DNA from: Allium sativum
Lineage: Eukaryota; Streptophyta; Magnoliopsida; Asparagales; Amaryllidaceae
Assembly: GCA_030737875.1 (NCBI GenBank)
Contig: CM060915.1
Location: 630,728,786 to 630,792,785, forward strand
Reading direction: 5' to 3'
DNA length: 64,000 nucleotides
Of this stretch, positions 21,301-33,981 are shown one piece after another (the stretch's first letter is position 1; each line of letters begins with the position of its first letter). Under the pieces are notes generated by a model, which saw only the letters and a list, made by a program, of their open reading frames with translations, did not search any database and had not been told where the DNA came from. Made by a program: the position numbers and the translations under genes.

Positions 21301-22629
21301 TATTGGCTTAGAAATAACCTTGGCTCTGTGGTGTGACTCAGTAGAGATGGGGTCAGCAGTACCCTAGATTGAGTTGAGTGTATATATACGAGAGAGCGTA
21401 TTTGTAGATTTGATATAAAATGGTTTTATATTGTATTGATTGATTTGTTGAGTGATTTATGAATTCTGGTCGATGCAGGGTGTACAACTGTATCGATAGG
21501 TGTTTCTAAACTCTCGAACAGAGAAATTCGATACAGTATTGTTTTGAAAAGTGGGTAAATGAAATAATTTTACCCAAAGCATATTTTTCTATAAAAAGAA
21601 AACTATTTTATCGAATTTTTGAAATATCTGATTGTCGGATTGATTTGGATGGAGTTAAAACCAAAGGTGGAATGTGACTTGACTTGGTCAAGTCAAGTTG
21701 GATCAGAATTGGATATGGTTTGGGGATTGAATAAAATACTTGGAATTATTAATCGTATTGGCAATTAAATAAGAAATCAAAAGTGATATGAACCTAGTGA
21801 TACTGGCATAAGTGAAACCAAAGTGAAACTAAATAAGAAAACAGTAATGTAAAATTCGAATGATTTGGTTGGAGGGTTGCAGTGTTGTTGGTTGTTTGAA
21901 TATGAACCTGAACCTGAATAGACTTGGTTAAAACCAATGCGGAATAAATAATTCGGATAAAACCATCCAGACAAATAAATGTGAATGTATAATCAAAGAA
22001 ATAGATGAAGTGATTATAAACAATAATTAATCCCGTATGGATTGAACAGTATGTGGGATTGGTGGATATAAATGATATGTATGGATGTTGGAAGTAATTA
22101 ACATTGGTTGATAACTAATGAGTTTGTTTGAAGTTGAGAACAGGTGCTGACGAATCAGTTCAGTTTTAAACCCAACCAGAGAAGAAGAAAGTCTGGAGTT
22201 ATTTCAATCCTGTTGAGTAGAGCTGCAAAGTAATTAAGCAAGCTCGAATAAAATATACAGCTTAACGCATAATAACGCTCGCCAAAAGGTACGCCTACGC
22301 AAATATGAAATTTTTGGTTTTCTTTGGGATTTTGAGTTTGAATTTTTGATTTTCCGACCTTGAGAGTCGATGTATACATATTTCTTGATCCTGCGATATC
22401 GCAGATGGTCCTCCGTACAGGGGAGACTCTGCCGAAATTTTTCTAAAATTTAAGGAGTTAGAAATTTTTTGGAAATTTTTGGGGGAATTATTTTATTTGA
22501 AATAAAATTGTTTTAAAACCAGTTGGGTCAGTTTGAAATTAAATTCATTTTTTTTAACTAATTCTTTTTGAAAAAGATAACAGTGACGACATTTCTTCTA
22601 CTTAGCAATTTCGAGGACGAAATTATTTT
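21301..22629 (+). other. non-coding internal region of element D
   Basis: No gag or pol motif in any frame; the longest frames are under 80 codons. The 39-nt post-PBS hairpin is at 21336-21374 (ACTCA/TGAGT outer, GGGT/ACCC inner). A TTTCGAGGACGAAA box sits at about 22608-22622 before the PPT. Confidence 0.75.
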
Positions 22630-22641
22630 AAGGGGGAAGGA
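22630..22641 (+). other. PPT of element D
   Basis: AAGGGGGAAGGA directly before the 3' LTR start TGTAACGACCC at 22643. Confidence 0.88.
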
Positions 22642-22642
22642 A

Positions 22643-25600
22643 TGTAACGACCCGGGTTTTCAGCCGGTTAATTCTGGATATTTAATTTTGTTTTAAATAT
22701 TTTATTTGAATTATATATAGAAATTTATAAGGAATTATTTAATAAAATGATATTTAAGCGTATAATTTATAATAAAATTTAAAACGAGCTCGAAATAGTC
22801 GCGGCAGTTCGTAATTTACGATTTAAACTTCAACAGAGAATACATGATTCGTTATAAGTCGGATTTCTGTGAAACAAGACACGTTAGAACCGTATTGATG
22901 ATAATTTTCTAATGAAGCAGAAAAATCGAGTTTTTGTATTGTACATTTTGTTTTATGGCCAAATCAAATTTTGAAATAGTCGCCGTGAAAATCGTTATTT
23001 AAAATATACGCGTTAAAATGGCCGTTTTGCAAACGGACTCAGATTTCGGCGAAATCAGTTTCATTGGAACCGTATCGTTAAATTATTGTACGGTGTTGAA
23101 TGGCGTGGCAAACCGATGTCGTATGTGACCACGGTAGCCATAAACGCTCGTTCATTTTCTATAACGCGAATTAAATTAATAAAGGGAGATTTGAGGGTAA
23201 TTTGAGCAGACGATCAAATTAGGCCGCGAAACCAGTTTCGTTGAGTTCGTATTGTCGATTTGAGTCAGGATACATATATAGTTTGTTATTTTTGAAAACC
23301 GGCTAAATTGGTGTTCGAAAGGGCAGTGCGGTACGCCTAAAAATAGCCTACCGGGGAAACAGTCTCAGAATGCGACGAGACTAGTGCCGTTGGGTTCGTA
23401 TTGAAGAATTATTTTAAGATTTCAAAGTTTCAAATTTATTTGATTTACCTAGTGACCATGAAAAATTAAAATGCGTGTTTATTTCTGGTTTTATAAAGGA
23501 AATTTTTTCAAACGATATCGGAATTCGACGAAACTTGTCCCATTGGGACCAGAATACCTTTTTACACTAAGATTAGCTTTTTTATCAGAAGACAGAAATT
23601 GTTTGTGGTGGTTTTTATCAATTACTTTACGTTGGAGTTTCAAAATATAATGTGTATTAAAATTCCTTCCTCATGAAGCAATCTGCACATGCTACATCTA
23701 CCTTCCGCACACATAATTCTCCATCACCTGGCAAATCACCTCGTCTTGCACCCCTATGATTGAAAAGAAAACTCAAGTTCAGACCTACCCTAATGCCTAA
23801 CCAACTACCTTGCCGACCACGTTCTGTGACAATTGCAATAAAACAACTTCTCTGAAGATTTAAATCACAGTAGCCTCTCTATCTAGTATTGATCTAGGAA
23901 AGTGGAACCTTGCCGACAAAGTATTCCTTATGAAAACGACATGTCAGTTGCGTGTTTCCCAGACATCCTTCTTCTATATATATTGTGCTAATTTCTTACA
24001 TTTGCTCGCCAGTAAAATCTAACCCAAAATATATATGAGGAGAGAACTAACGTTAGAGCTGAGTGATGGTGAGGGTACTTAAGGCCGGATCTGGGATCGT
24101 GAACGGCAATGGAAGGTGGCGGATCCGGAAGTTCTATGGGTCTGTGTACACGTTGGCAAAGTCTGTGTACTGAGAATGTTTAGAACAGGGGCGTTTTGGG
24201 GTGAGGTGTTGCCGGGCTCGATGATGAGTGTTTGTGTAAGCTACAGTTGCAAGTGCGGGTGAAGGGCTGCATGGGAGGAAGGGTCTGATGAGCTTTCGGC
24301 ATTTACTAAGTAAAAGAGTGGAGTATGGCGCAGTAATCATGGATGGAGAAGCTCGTGCTTACGTTAGAGAAGTTTCAAGCAGGAAAGAACCAAGAAGAAG
24401 AGGGGCCTGAGAAGCAAGAACGTGATGTGCTGGAAATAAGGGAGGATCGAGTTTGAGAATTCCTTAAGGGGAAAACACGTGAGGAACTAATGGATGCTGA
24501 CGTGGATAAGTGGAGTAATTAACGGTATGCTTAGCCAACGTTAATTCATAAATAAGGATATTAATTTAATATTAATAATAAACATCAACCATTAGTTATT
24601 TAAAATCAATTCAAATATTTGTAACAGCGATATCTTGCTCGTTCGTGATCGGAATTTAACGAAACTAGGATCCGTTGGGATCGCAGGGACGAGACCTACT
24701 TAATGGCACTGACTAGGAGTCAATCCGACACCGTTGAAAATTCAGCTAATTTTGGACGGACGACTCAAATTAAATACAATAAACGCGTCAACCGTCGACC
24801 AGAACAAACTCTAGTGAGTTAATTCTCACACCTTCTGGAATACTGTGATGTGGTATATTCACAGTTAAATATATTTTACTGTTTACAGTTTAAATTGGCT
24901 GATTTGATGCAATGGATGCAAATTGTTTGCTGTTGTTTGATGGTTGCAGTTATTTATGTTCTGCCAACTATTTAATTCGTATATCGTGATCAACTGACAT
25001 CTGTGATGTAGAGAAGGACAGGTTGGAGGGATCCGACCGGATTCCTCAATGTTACTGTATTTTGGTTGTGTGCATATATATGGATTGTTCACATCGTTTG
25101 ACACCAAAAACTATTTCAAATGTTGATGGGTGTATATACAACCATCGTTGTTGTGATTAAATCAACTGTTTGTGTTGATTGAGTAGAGGGGCAGTACGGG
25201 TCTAGTCGTGGGATTTTAACGTAGTTTTACCGTCAGGGAAATTGACGGTGTTTCAAAGTTATATTTTTATTTATAACAGAAAATAAAGTTATTCGATTAT
25301 TTTATACGAGTATTTAAATTGGGAATTTAAATTAAATATATCAAATCGAGTTATTAAGATATTTAGTTAAATGGTTTGGATCAGCTGAGAAGCAGAAATC
25401 AAGCATTTCCCATGAACGGGTAAAAAGGGATTAATTGTTTTCAAACAATTAAAGGGTGATTTTAATTAATTAAGTTAATTAATTTATTTTAGAAAAGGGA
25501 AATGACAAATTGAATTCAGTTAATTGTTAACTGATGTGTATGGTTGGTTAATCCACCGTATTTGAGTGAAATAGACAAAGTGATATATATTGGGTTAAAT

Positions 25601-28530
25601 ATTCGTTAAAGTTAACGAATAGAGTTGGATATTAGTTAATCATTGATAACTATAATCCAAAGGGATAATTAAATTGGTTATTGTCAATAACCTTGATTAT
25701 TATCGAGTGAGTTTTTAAATATGATAATAATGCTATGTTGGACTAAGATTAAAGTTAACTATATCTTTATATAGTGAGGATTAAAGCAAATAATTCTTTA
25801 ATTTAAACTTAAAATAGTGAATTCAATTTCATATCAAGTAAGAATTTATTAAAGTGGTTTGCGAATCCAAGTTTCAAACAAGATTTTGGTAATAAGAATC
25901 CAATTAACAATTGTTTAATTGACGATGAGGTTGGCCAAAATGGCGATAAAGGTTTATCCTAAGAAGGATCAAATAATTGGAAATAAACTACCTGATGAGG
26001 GTTAATTTATAAACCAAAAGGGGTAAAAGCAGAAGGATACTTGCAGTTAAGGTAGTGCTTTAAATGGGTATTACTTAAATAAAGGAATTAAATAAAAAGG
26101 ATTTAAATGAGATTTCAAATGCAAACAACGGCTTAGAGCTAGATTGAAATCAAAAAGGGACAATAAAGGTTATTATGGGAATGTCTAAGTAGACGGAACC
26201 CAAACCATTTGACCAAGTATTTATATCATGAAACAATGGGTCAACGGTGAAAGAAAGGTTAAAGTGTGGTGGTGAATATTTACTTAATTAAGAAATCAAG
26301 TAGAGAAAGTCTTGAGCGGGTCTTCGAATGTAAGAAACAGTTTAAACCCAAATTGGAAACCCAGATAGTAAATAAGATTCGTGAAGTGGTTAAGTTCAAG
26401 CTGATATATTCTGAGGTAAGAAGGTTGTCGACTAAGGTCTGAGAGGTAACTAAAATACCCCAACTTGGTTGGCTTCCCTATTATCAAGGAATAGTATTAG
26501 TTGGGAGCAAGTGAAGTGTTGAGATTTGATCCTATACGAGAATACCAAACTCTAATGCAAGGTTTGGAAACCAAATCGCATTATAATGTTAGTTCCAAAG
26601 AAATAAGAATGTGTTTCAAATTTTAGTAAACATTTGTTATCCAATTTAAGTTGATCGAATATAGTTAGAATTAGTCAAATATAGTTAATCAAGAAAAGTT
26701 TCCATTTGCGTACGACTGCTAGCGTAATTCGCAGGACTGCAGATAGCCTACGGCGGTCGGATGTTTCCTGAGGAAATCAGGCGTAACCATTTGTGATCGC
26801 TATGATATAGAGTCAAGCGAATGGAATTAAGTCAAGTATTAGTTAATCAATTAGAGTTAAAGCGAATTAGAGATTCAAATATCGTATTTTTGAATATTAA
26901 AGAGTTGGAGGTTTAATTTAACCAAAAAGTAAATCAGTGTTAAAGACCAAGTGATGTTGAATACTGAACCAGTGCACTCATTTGTTGTGATGTTTGAAAC
27001 ACTGTTATTTTGATAGTTAAAACACCGACTATCAACCAGACCAATACGATTGTTGGTTCGGAAAGTCCGGGATCGAATTTATATTCGAATACCATTCTGA
27101 CCAACAAGTACGTGAAGACGTCGATTGAAGACGGAGCAAGTGAAGACCGTGGATCTTCATAAGCGGAAGGACCACTGGTTGAATCTCTCTGGATTGCAAC
27201 CAGAGTTATTCGATTTGTGATTCTGTCGTGGTTGAATCCACGGATTTGCAAGGACTACTCGCTACTGATCCTTGGGGTGATTCCTATATGAGATGCAGTA
27301 GGAGAGTACCTTCGGTTCATCCTGATCCTGGATGACATGTATGGACGGATGTCTGACAGAGTATTTCCAAAGGAATTACATGTGTTGATTTCTCCAAACG
27401 TACCATAGTTGATGGCGGAGAAATGGTTATTCTCTAGCCTGACAGCTAGAGTGTGTTTGTGGACGTCAATCAAGTGTGATCTGGCGGATCTGACGATGTG
27501 GCATTCAAAGTGAATGGTGGCCAGATGTTGGAAAGAGATTCTAGCCTCAAGCCTCATCAACCGGGAAATGACAAAAATCGGGCAGGCAGCATGGCTATGT
27601 GGGTCGCACCCATTAGGATGTATGATCACCTATCTAGAGAAATTCCTATTGCTTCTTTATCTATTCGATGCTGACCCTATTCGGGTGGCGGTTGCTGATC
27701 CCAACCGTCGGTGATATACATTCGGCACACTCAAGCGAAATGAGTGGTCGGTCATGTGAGGGCCGGGTTGCAAGACGTTCTTGTTGAACCCTGTGTATTC
27801 GCCTCTAGAGATACACGTGCGAAGGTGGTCCCATACCTTGTCAAGTTGGAAACCCAATATCCAATAAGCGCCTACAGTTTTCGATTATATACTATATATG
27901 GGGAGCGTGAGATGCAAGCGTTCCTCTAGATTGATAATTATTTGTATTTAGACATTATCATAATATCAGAGCAAGATATTGACTTTAAAAACGTTTTGGG
28001 TTATAGTAAGGTAAAAACCGTCCGTGTTTATGTGTGGACTGGTCTTACTATTATCCTTTGTTTTCAGAAAGGATTTTCCCAAAGTTAAGCAAGTGTGAGT
28101 TGTGTGAATTTATCACTGATAGTATTCCAGACTGACCTGGTGTATTTTTGTTTTAAACCAAATGTGCTCGGGTCAGACCGAGTATGTTCCAGGTTAGGTT
28201 TCGCTTGGAGTTTTCAAAAGCTGGAAGCAGGAGGCTTCACCGCTAGTTATATAAAGTTAATTCCGCTGTGCAGTTATATGTTAAACTCTGATGTTGGGTG
28301 TGTATACAAATTCTTTTGTATAATTGATATTATATTTTATCTGTTCCGCTGTGAGGTTTCTGATGTGGTGTTCTTCTCTTTCTTCTATTCTAATATTTCT
28401 TTCTTTCTTATCTCACCCTCAAAATTCTTTCTAAACTATCCAGTGTTTTCGGTGCTTGGAGGATCGGTATAAGATGCAGTGATGGTATTTATATCGATTT
28501 TCGGGGCCGAAAATCTACTGGGTCGTTACA
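22643..28530 (+). repeat. 3' LTR of element D (5888 bp)
   Basis: Near-identical to 15400-21287, same length, same terminal bases, followed by the duplicated GTGAG. The equal length despite two compensating single-base length changes (near 26393 and 27820) shows how little it has drifted. Confidence 0.95.
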
Positions 28531-28929
28531 GTGAGCGTGGCAAAGGAAAACGTGTTTTGTCAGTTTTAGTCAAATTTAATCGACTTGAAAATGGCCATTT
28601 TTCAAATAGTCTCAGAATTCGACGAAATTAGTCTTGTTAGAACCGTATCATCAAGACGTAACTAGAAATAATTTTTCTGTAATTTTTAGAGTCAGTATGT
28701 AGCCCCGGTAATTTAAAATGTACGTTTGAATTTAATAATTAAATGATTTATAATTAAATATTAAGAAAAACATATCGTAATAGCCAAATTGGGTTACGGA
28801 ACATACTCCAGTGTGTTCGAGATGGGGGTTATTAGCTAGGGACGACACTTGTTCGGTTTGATTTAGAGTTCGGTACGATATAGAAGTTATATTGTATTTA
28901 AATGAACTAAAATACGCTAGGAATACACG

Positions 28930-28937
28930 TATAAATA
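28930..28937 (+). promoter_or_regulatory. candidate TATA box of element C
   Basis: CGTATAAATACGCCCTAAATAC, read as TATAAATA followed by CGCCCTAA, then CCAAACCCTAAT. The Tekay LTR has nearly the same core (TATAAATACACCCTAA). In the other C LTR (63711-63718) the box has become TATACATA. Confidence 0.45.
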
Positions 28938-29230
28938 CGCCCTAAATACCCAAACCCTAATACTCTATATGGAGCCGCCGTTTTCACAATTTCAATGGCC
29001 TGAAAGCTCCAGATTTTAATCCTTAATCTCTCCCTCATCTTTTCGAATTAATCAAGGAATCAATACTCAAATCGAAGAGCAAAGCAAGGCTGTCATTTCT
29101 ATACGGTTATGTTCGTGTTTCGGGTACTGGAGTGGCCAAAATCGGCCTGGGAAGTCGCGTCGGTTGCAGTTGGTTTGTGGACCCTAGGGGGCTGCGAGTG
29201 GGCCCACAACCTGGGCGGTTATGGCACTGG

Positions 29231-29235
29231 AGGAG
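29231..29235. other. left target-site duplication of A (AGGAG)
   Basis: AGGAG precedes A's TGTAAGAACCC and recurs after A's GTTATTACA at 56609-56613. Confidence 0.92.
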
Positions 29236-29429
29236 TGTAAGAACCCGTAACTTCCCCGTGAAGGAAAGAGCGGATACTTTGAGAACAACACACAAATGAA
29301 CGCAGACGGAAGAACATTTCATTGCTATTACAACAATTCCATCAGATACAAGAATATACAGAGTATAATTGAATAAATTACATTTGACAAATATCAGAGA
29401 TTACAATAGCAGCGGAAAAATAATACAAA

Positions 29430-30500
29430 GCACAACTGAAGGTGATATACGGATACAGAGCTTTCCGGATATCATTCCAGCTGTAAACCAGGATCCTGTG
29501 AATATAAATCTGCAAAACCAAAACTACTAGCTGCCCGTGCGGAAAATAGGGGCACCCAGAGTTTAGGTTAAAACAATAAACTCCAGGTCAGTCATGTGAC
29601 TGGTGTGAGAACTAAAACAGTTATTAATATTGGTTTTAAAGTTTGGTAAATCGAGGGACCACGCCGTATAACACGGAACGGGTTTCCTCCCAAGAATACC
29701 AGTGCATAGAATAAACAACGCAATGCTTTTTCAAAAAATGAAGCTATTATAAGACCCAGGTCCCATCACACAATGCAACGCAAGCCGGAGGATAGGGTTT
29801 TCCCTTATAATAGCCAAACATGCTTGGTACGTTTAAAACAAATCATTTGATACTATAATAAGTGTATAGTGTCAAAACAATTTCAATCATAAATATAAAT
29901 CATAGAAGGCATGGGTACCATATATCATGTCGCCATACTAGTTCTACAATTAAAACCGCAATACATGTATTGGAAATTGGATTTCCGTCATGAGTCGAGG
30001 CAAGGGGCAAGCTCCTCTCCGCTTCGAGACACTCTAGCAAATGCTCAGGACTACACACTCTGGGCAGCCACTTGGATCGGTTGGGCCGGTCCTCACTTAC
30101 GTTAGAGGATTAGTTATTCCTGAACACACGTTTCCCGGTCCTTACAGACCTATAATCGAGGCGCCTCATTCCAACAACCACAAAGGTGAAAAGTATATAA
30201 ATGTCAGGGCTGGTAAGTCACTGACACCACCAAAGCTAGAAAGAAACGTCGTGTTCTCCCAACGGCACCTATCCCTTTTTAACTCATACCGAGGTGTGAG
30301 GCTCGCGAATTCACGTTATACACAAAGCTTCCACGTAGGTGTGCTTTGATCATCGACCACAAGACTTTGCTTTTCAACAGAAGCCTTGATCATTACATCT
30401 TAGCGTGCCACACAGGCAATTCATGCCATGCGACTGATGTCCATCGATATACAACCTCTGAGCTCGTACGTCTCAGAGAAGGGCGTTAAGCAAAAGAATA
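29430..30500 (-). repeat. conserved terminal LTR block of element A (left copy)
   Basis: Reversed, it aligns with 60950-61990 of C and 11011-11990 of E through many long shared words such as CTCCGGCTTGCGTTGCATTG and CATGATATATGGTACC. Such conservation in otherwise fast-changing LTRs suggests a transcribed functional part, probably near the RNA 3' end (inference). Confidence 0.65.
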
Positions 30501-31063
30501 AATTCTCCGCCGCCAAACAGATATATATTTAACAGAAACCAATCAACACAGAATAAAATCCAATGTCAGACACACAATCCATTTACAAGTTCGTTCTGGG
30601 TCTGAACGAAACCGGAGGAACTTTCCTCGCATATCCATCCATCTCCAAGTACGTCTGGACGACAACCAACTGATTCCCTCATCTTGGGTGTATAGCCCAA
30701 TCAAGATCATCAGTAATCACCCAAACGATGTGAAGACTTTCGGTCTTCGACCACCGTCTTCATCTTCGACATATCGTCGAATCGGTTACTCAGAATGGGT
30801 ATAAACCCGGCCTTTCCGAACAACCCGCGTATATTTAAAACAAATGTTACACAAACACAACATACGCCTCATTCCAATTCAGAATATTCTTAGGGAAAGG
30901 TTCCCATTAATTTTATCCAAGATAAATTCTTTAAAATTTATCCTTTAATCTTCCTTTGGATGTCGTTTCAAACCAAATTATTGTTTTCCAAACTAGTCGA
31001 GATTAGCGAACCACAACGAAGTAATTATTTATTTTATTTCCCAATCCCAACCTATTCATCCCA

Positions 31064-31189
31064 TGAAGCAAAACTGGTAATACTCCATATCTAATACTAT
31101 GGTGTTATCGGTAAGATTAATTACCATTTCACGTTCACATCTAATTAAAGATTTAACTATCGCTTTGGAGCAAAACTGGTAATACTCCA
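31064..31189 (-). repeat. two hairpins with a constant AAAACTGGTAAT loop (A, left LTR)
   Basis: 31064-31087 and 31166-31189: TGAAG/CTCCA and TGGAG/CTCCA stems enclose the same loop word. B's copies at 41656-41679 and 41758-41781 have TGAAGT/ACTTCA and TGGAG/CTCCA. Confidence 0.55.
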
Positions 31190-31274
31190 TTCCCGCTCAT
31201 TTTCTAAATTTGATAATTTAGATTATAGCTTTACATTTCAATCTAATTGCGGATTCGTTAAAACTCCTTTTATT

Positions 31275-31388
31275 GGATTAAAGAACTAATGTCATTTAAA
31301 ACACAGTTCACGACAAACCCAAATCACATTCTATTTATCATCGGGTTAAAGAACTAGTGCTGTTTAAAACACAGTTCACGATAAACCC
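31275..31388 (-). repeat. two 46-bp hairpin cassettes (A, left LTR)
   Basis: 31275-31320 and 31343-31388, each GGRTTAAAGAAC..TTTAAAACACAGTTC..AAACCC, forming an outer GGGTT/AACCC stem and an inner GAAC/GTTC stem. Equivalent cassettes are in B and C. Confidence 0.65.
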
Positions 31389-32303
31389 ACAAATCAATTC
31401 TAGTTCAATTCAAATCAAATATATTAGGAATTCCGATTATTTAAAACCCCTTTTTAAATCTAATCTATTTACTTAAAAATAAAAAATCGGGTTTTAAATT
31501 GAGTTCGAACTAGTTCATTTCGATAAGAATCTATTTTTATCTTTTCAAATATGGAGTTTTTCATCCCAATTTTTCCCAAATCATTTCTTATGATTTTACA
31601 CAAATTATTGATATTTTTAATAATTTTATCAAGGCCCGTACAGTCGATTTCCATCAACGGCCATCGAACTGCACTTACAGCGACCTTTTTCGAATTTGAT
31701 TTGGACGTATCTCCAAATCTAACCGTTAGATTTCAAATTTCTAATATTCGTTAGAAAGCTCTTTTCGATACGAACCCAACGGTTCCGGTTTTAGGAGAAA
31801 CCGACGGTCGGATCTCCCGTAATGTCCGTTTGAAATAAATGGTCGAAATTCACGAACTGCCGCGGCGCGGCGCGTTCTATTCAGGCCATTATATTATATA
31901 TATAATATATATTTCGTCGATTTCTATTTAAAACGAATTATATAAATAGTTTTTAAATTCGTTTCGAAATTCCTGTCAACTTCCATTTCAATTCAAAGCA
32001 AAATTGAATTCTTCTTTATAAATTCGTTTTAAAATTCATTTCTATTCAATTCAAGTTTCAATTCAATTTGAATTCATTTCACTTCGTTTTAAATTCTATT
32101 CGAATTCGTTTTATATTCAATTGAAATCAAATTCGTTTTCTATTCAATTGAAATTCGTTACATATGCAATTGAAATCAAATTCATTATATATTCAATTGA
32201 AATCAAATCCGTTTTCTATTCAAATCAAATTTGTTATATATTCAATCGAAATCAAATTCGTTTTCTATTTAATTCAATTCGAATTCTATTCGTTTCAATT
32301 CAA

Positions 32304-32600
32304 ATTGGTTTTCTATTCGATTCAATTCAAATTGGTTTTCTATTCGATTCAATTCAAATTGGTTTTCTATTCGATTCGATTCAAATTGGTTTTCTATTCG
32401 ATTCAATTCAAATTGGTTTTCTATTCGATTCAATTCAAATTAGTTTTCTATTCAATTCAATTCAAATTGGTTTTCTATTCGATTCAATTCAAATTGGTTT
32501 TCTATTCGATTCAATTCAAATTGGTTTTCTATTCGATTCAATTCAAATTGGTTTTCTATTCGATTCAATTCAAATTGGTTTTCTATTCAATTCATTATAT
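32304..32600 (-). repeat. 27-bp tandem array, 11 units (A, left LTR)
   Basis: ATTGGTTTTCTATTCGATTC starts recur every 27 bp from 32304 to 32574 without slippage. A second 27-bp array with ATATTCAATTCATTTCGAAA units follows to 32728. Because 27 is divisible by three and the units lack stops, long low-complexity frames appear in several frames; they are not genes. Confidence 0.93.
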
Positions 32601-32887
32601 ATTCAATTCATTTCGAAATCACTTTATATTCAATTCATTTTGAAATCACTTTATATTCAATTCATTTCGAAATCACTTTATATTCAATTCATTTCGAAAT
32701 CACTTTATATTCAATTCATTTCGAAATGAATAAAATCGATATAAATATCGTTTACGTCAAAATGGCGTCAATCTAATCAACACGGCTTCATATATTTCTA
32801 TTTTCGAATATTCTATTTCAAATATTTCTTTTACAAATATTTCTATTTCAAATATTTCAATTTCAAATATTTCTATTTCAAATATCT

Positions 32888-33140
32888 CGTTCAACACATG
32901 ACTAATCTCAACGGATGAGTACGGTCAACACATGAACCTTTATTTTATATTAATAAAGATGTAAATTTTATTACTAAAATATTTCGTTCAACACATGACT
33001 AATCTCAACGGATGAGTACGGTCAACACATGAACCTTTATTTTATATTAATAAAGATGTAAATTTTATTACTAAAATATTTCGTTCAACACATGACTAAT
33101 CTCAACGGATGAGTACGGTCAACACATGAACATTTATTCT
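32888..33140 (-). repeat. 97-bp tandem repeat, nearly three units (A, left LTR)
   Basis: CGTTCAACACATGACTAATC begins at 32888, 32985 and 33082, exactly 97 bp apart. Each unit contains TCAACACATGA twice. B lacks this array at the matching position. Confidence 0.92.
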
Positions 33141-33905
33141 ATAAAATTCTTTATCTTTTAAATTGGAATGAGGCCCAATCAATTACCATATAAAGTTAAT
33201 TATATGGATTTTTATAGAACACATGTATATAATAGCATTGAAAAATAATCAACCATCAACCAAAGTGCACTACACTGTATAAGCATCAAATATAGATATC
33301 TAACGCTTAACAGCTTCTCAATCAATCAATCGACATATTTAATCAATCAGGATGAGTGAACTTCAAATTTCATCCCAACACCCGTGTGGGGTTTCAAACA
33401 ATCAAACACAGATTTTATTTGTGCAGTTGGGCGATGTGTAAAATTTATCGACCCAATCAATATCAGTCAAATCAGTGTATATAAACAAATCAGTCGATTT
33501 GTTTATAAATATTTATTTATTCACATTCACGCTAAAAATTATATTTTTAACGATAAAATATTTTATTTTAACACATGGGTTTCTATTCAGTTCCTGTACA
33601 AAATAAAGTGATATTTTTTTATTTTTCTAACTTATTTTAGAAAATTTCGGCGGCATAACGGCACGATACTAGAAACGGGACAAGGCTTAGCCTTATCCCC
33701 GGTCTAGTGAAGGCCCACGCCATTCACACATCAATCAAATCCATTCATTTCACCAAACAATCCAATTCAAACCAAATAATCTAACTAATTTTTGCAATCA
33801 AACAAACAAGTCCATGGTCTGTGGACGATTGTGTCGGGTGCTACTAAGCACCGTCGGCATCCTAGTATATATATATATATATATAACTAGAAAAGAAATT
33901 GAAGA

Positions 33906-33920
33906 GTGAGAAATTCTCAC
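33906..33920 (-). promoter_or_regulatory. GTGAGAAATTCTCAC palindrome (A, left LTR)
   Basis: Perfect inverted repeat around a central base, preceded in element sense by ATTG. Also in B at 44107-44121 and in A's other LTR. Could be a hairpin, a protein-binding palindrome or a splice donor (GTGAG). Confidence 0.35.
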
Positions 33921-33981
33921 CAATAGCTATCCAATACCACGACTCTTCATTGATAGAAATCTTCAGTGCCCGTATTCTCTA

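Larger units (their letters stand above)
15400..28530 (+). mobile_element. Element D: complete giant-LTR non-autonomous retrotransposon (13,131 bp)
   Basis: Seen: LTRs of exactly equal length (5888 bp each, 15400-21287 and 22643-28530), 5-bp target duplication GTGAG, PBS, PPT and a 1355-bp internal region without gag or pol. By eye I noted roughly 27 differences between the LTRs, so it is a young insertion. It is the most diverged of the five; its LTR start TGTAACGACCCGG and the post-PBS hairpin show kinship. How it is copied is unknown; an outside enzyme source is needed. Confidence 0.95.
28531..29235 (+). repeat. 5' LTR of C, piece 2, with the promoter-like block
   Basis: Starts with D's right target duplication GTGAG and continues CGTGGCAAAGG as in the intact LTR at 63310. 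It carries a TATA motif at 28930-28937, a CT-rich leader-like stretch and ATG at about 28969, then ends in AGGAG, A's left target duplication. Confidence 0.92.

Noticed and set aside
29911..30349. Plus-strand frames of 64 and 102 codons repeated at 37564-37936
   Set aside because: They lie antisense in A's LTR and are shared only because the two LTRs are copies; B and C have stops and length changes at the matching places.
32304..32728. CRISPR-like regular repeats
   Set aside because: Units are directly adjacent with no unique spacers, and the context is a plant LTR retrotransposon.
32121..32729. 202-codon low-complexity frame over the 27-bp array (and similar frames at 52937-53518, 42951-43235, 50037-50348)
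   Set aside because: The period is a multiple of three and the unit lacks stops, so several frames are open at once on one or both strands; no start context or domain supports a gene.
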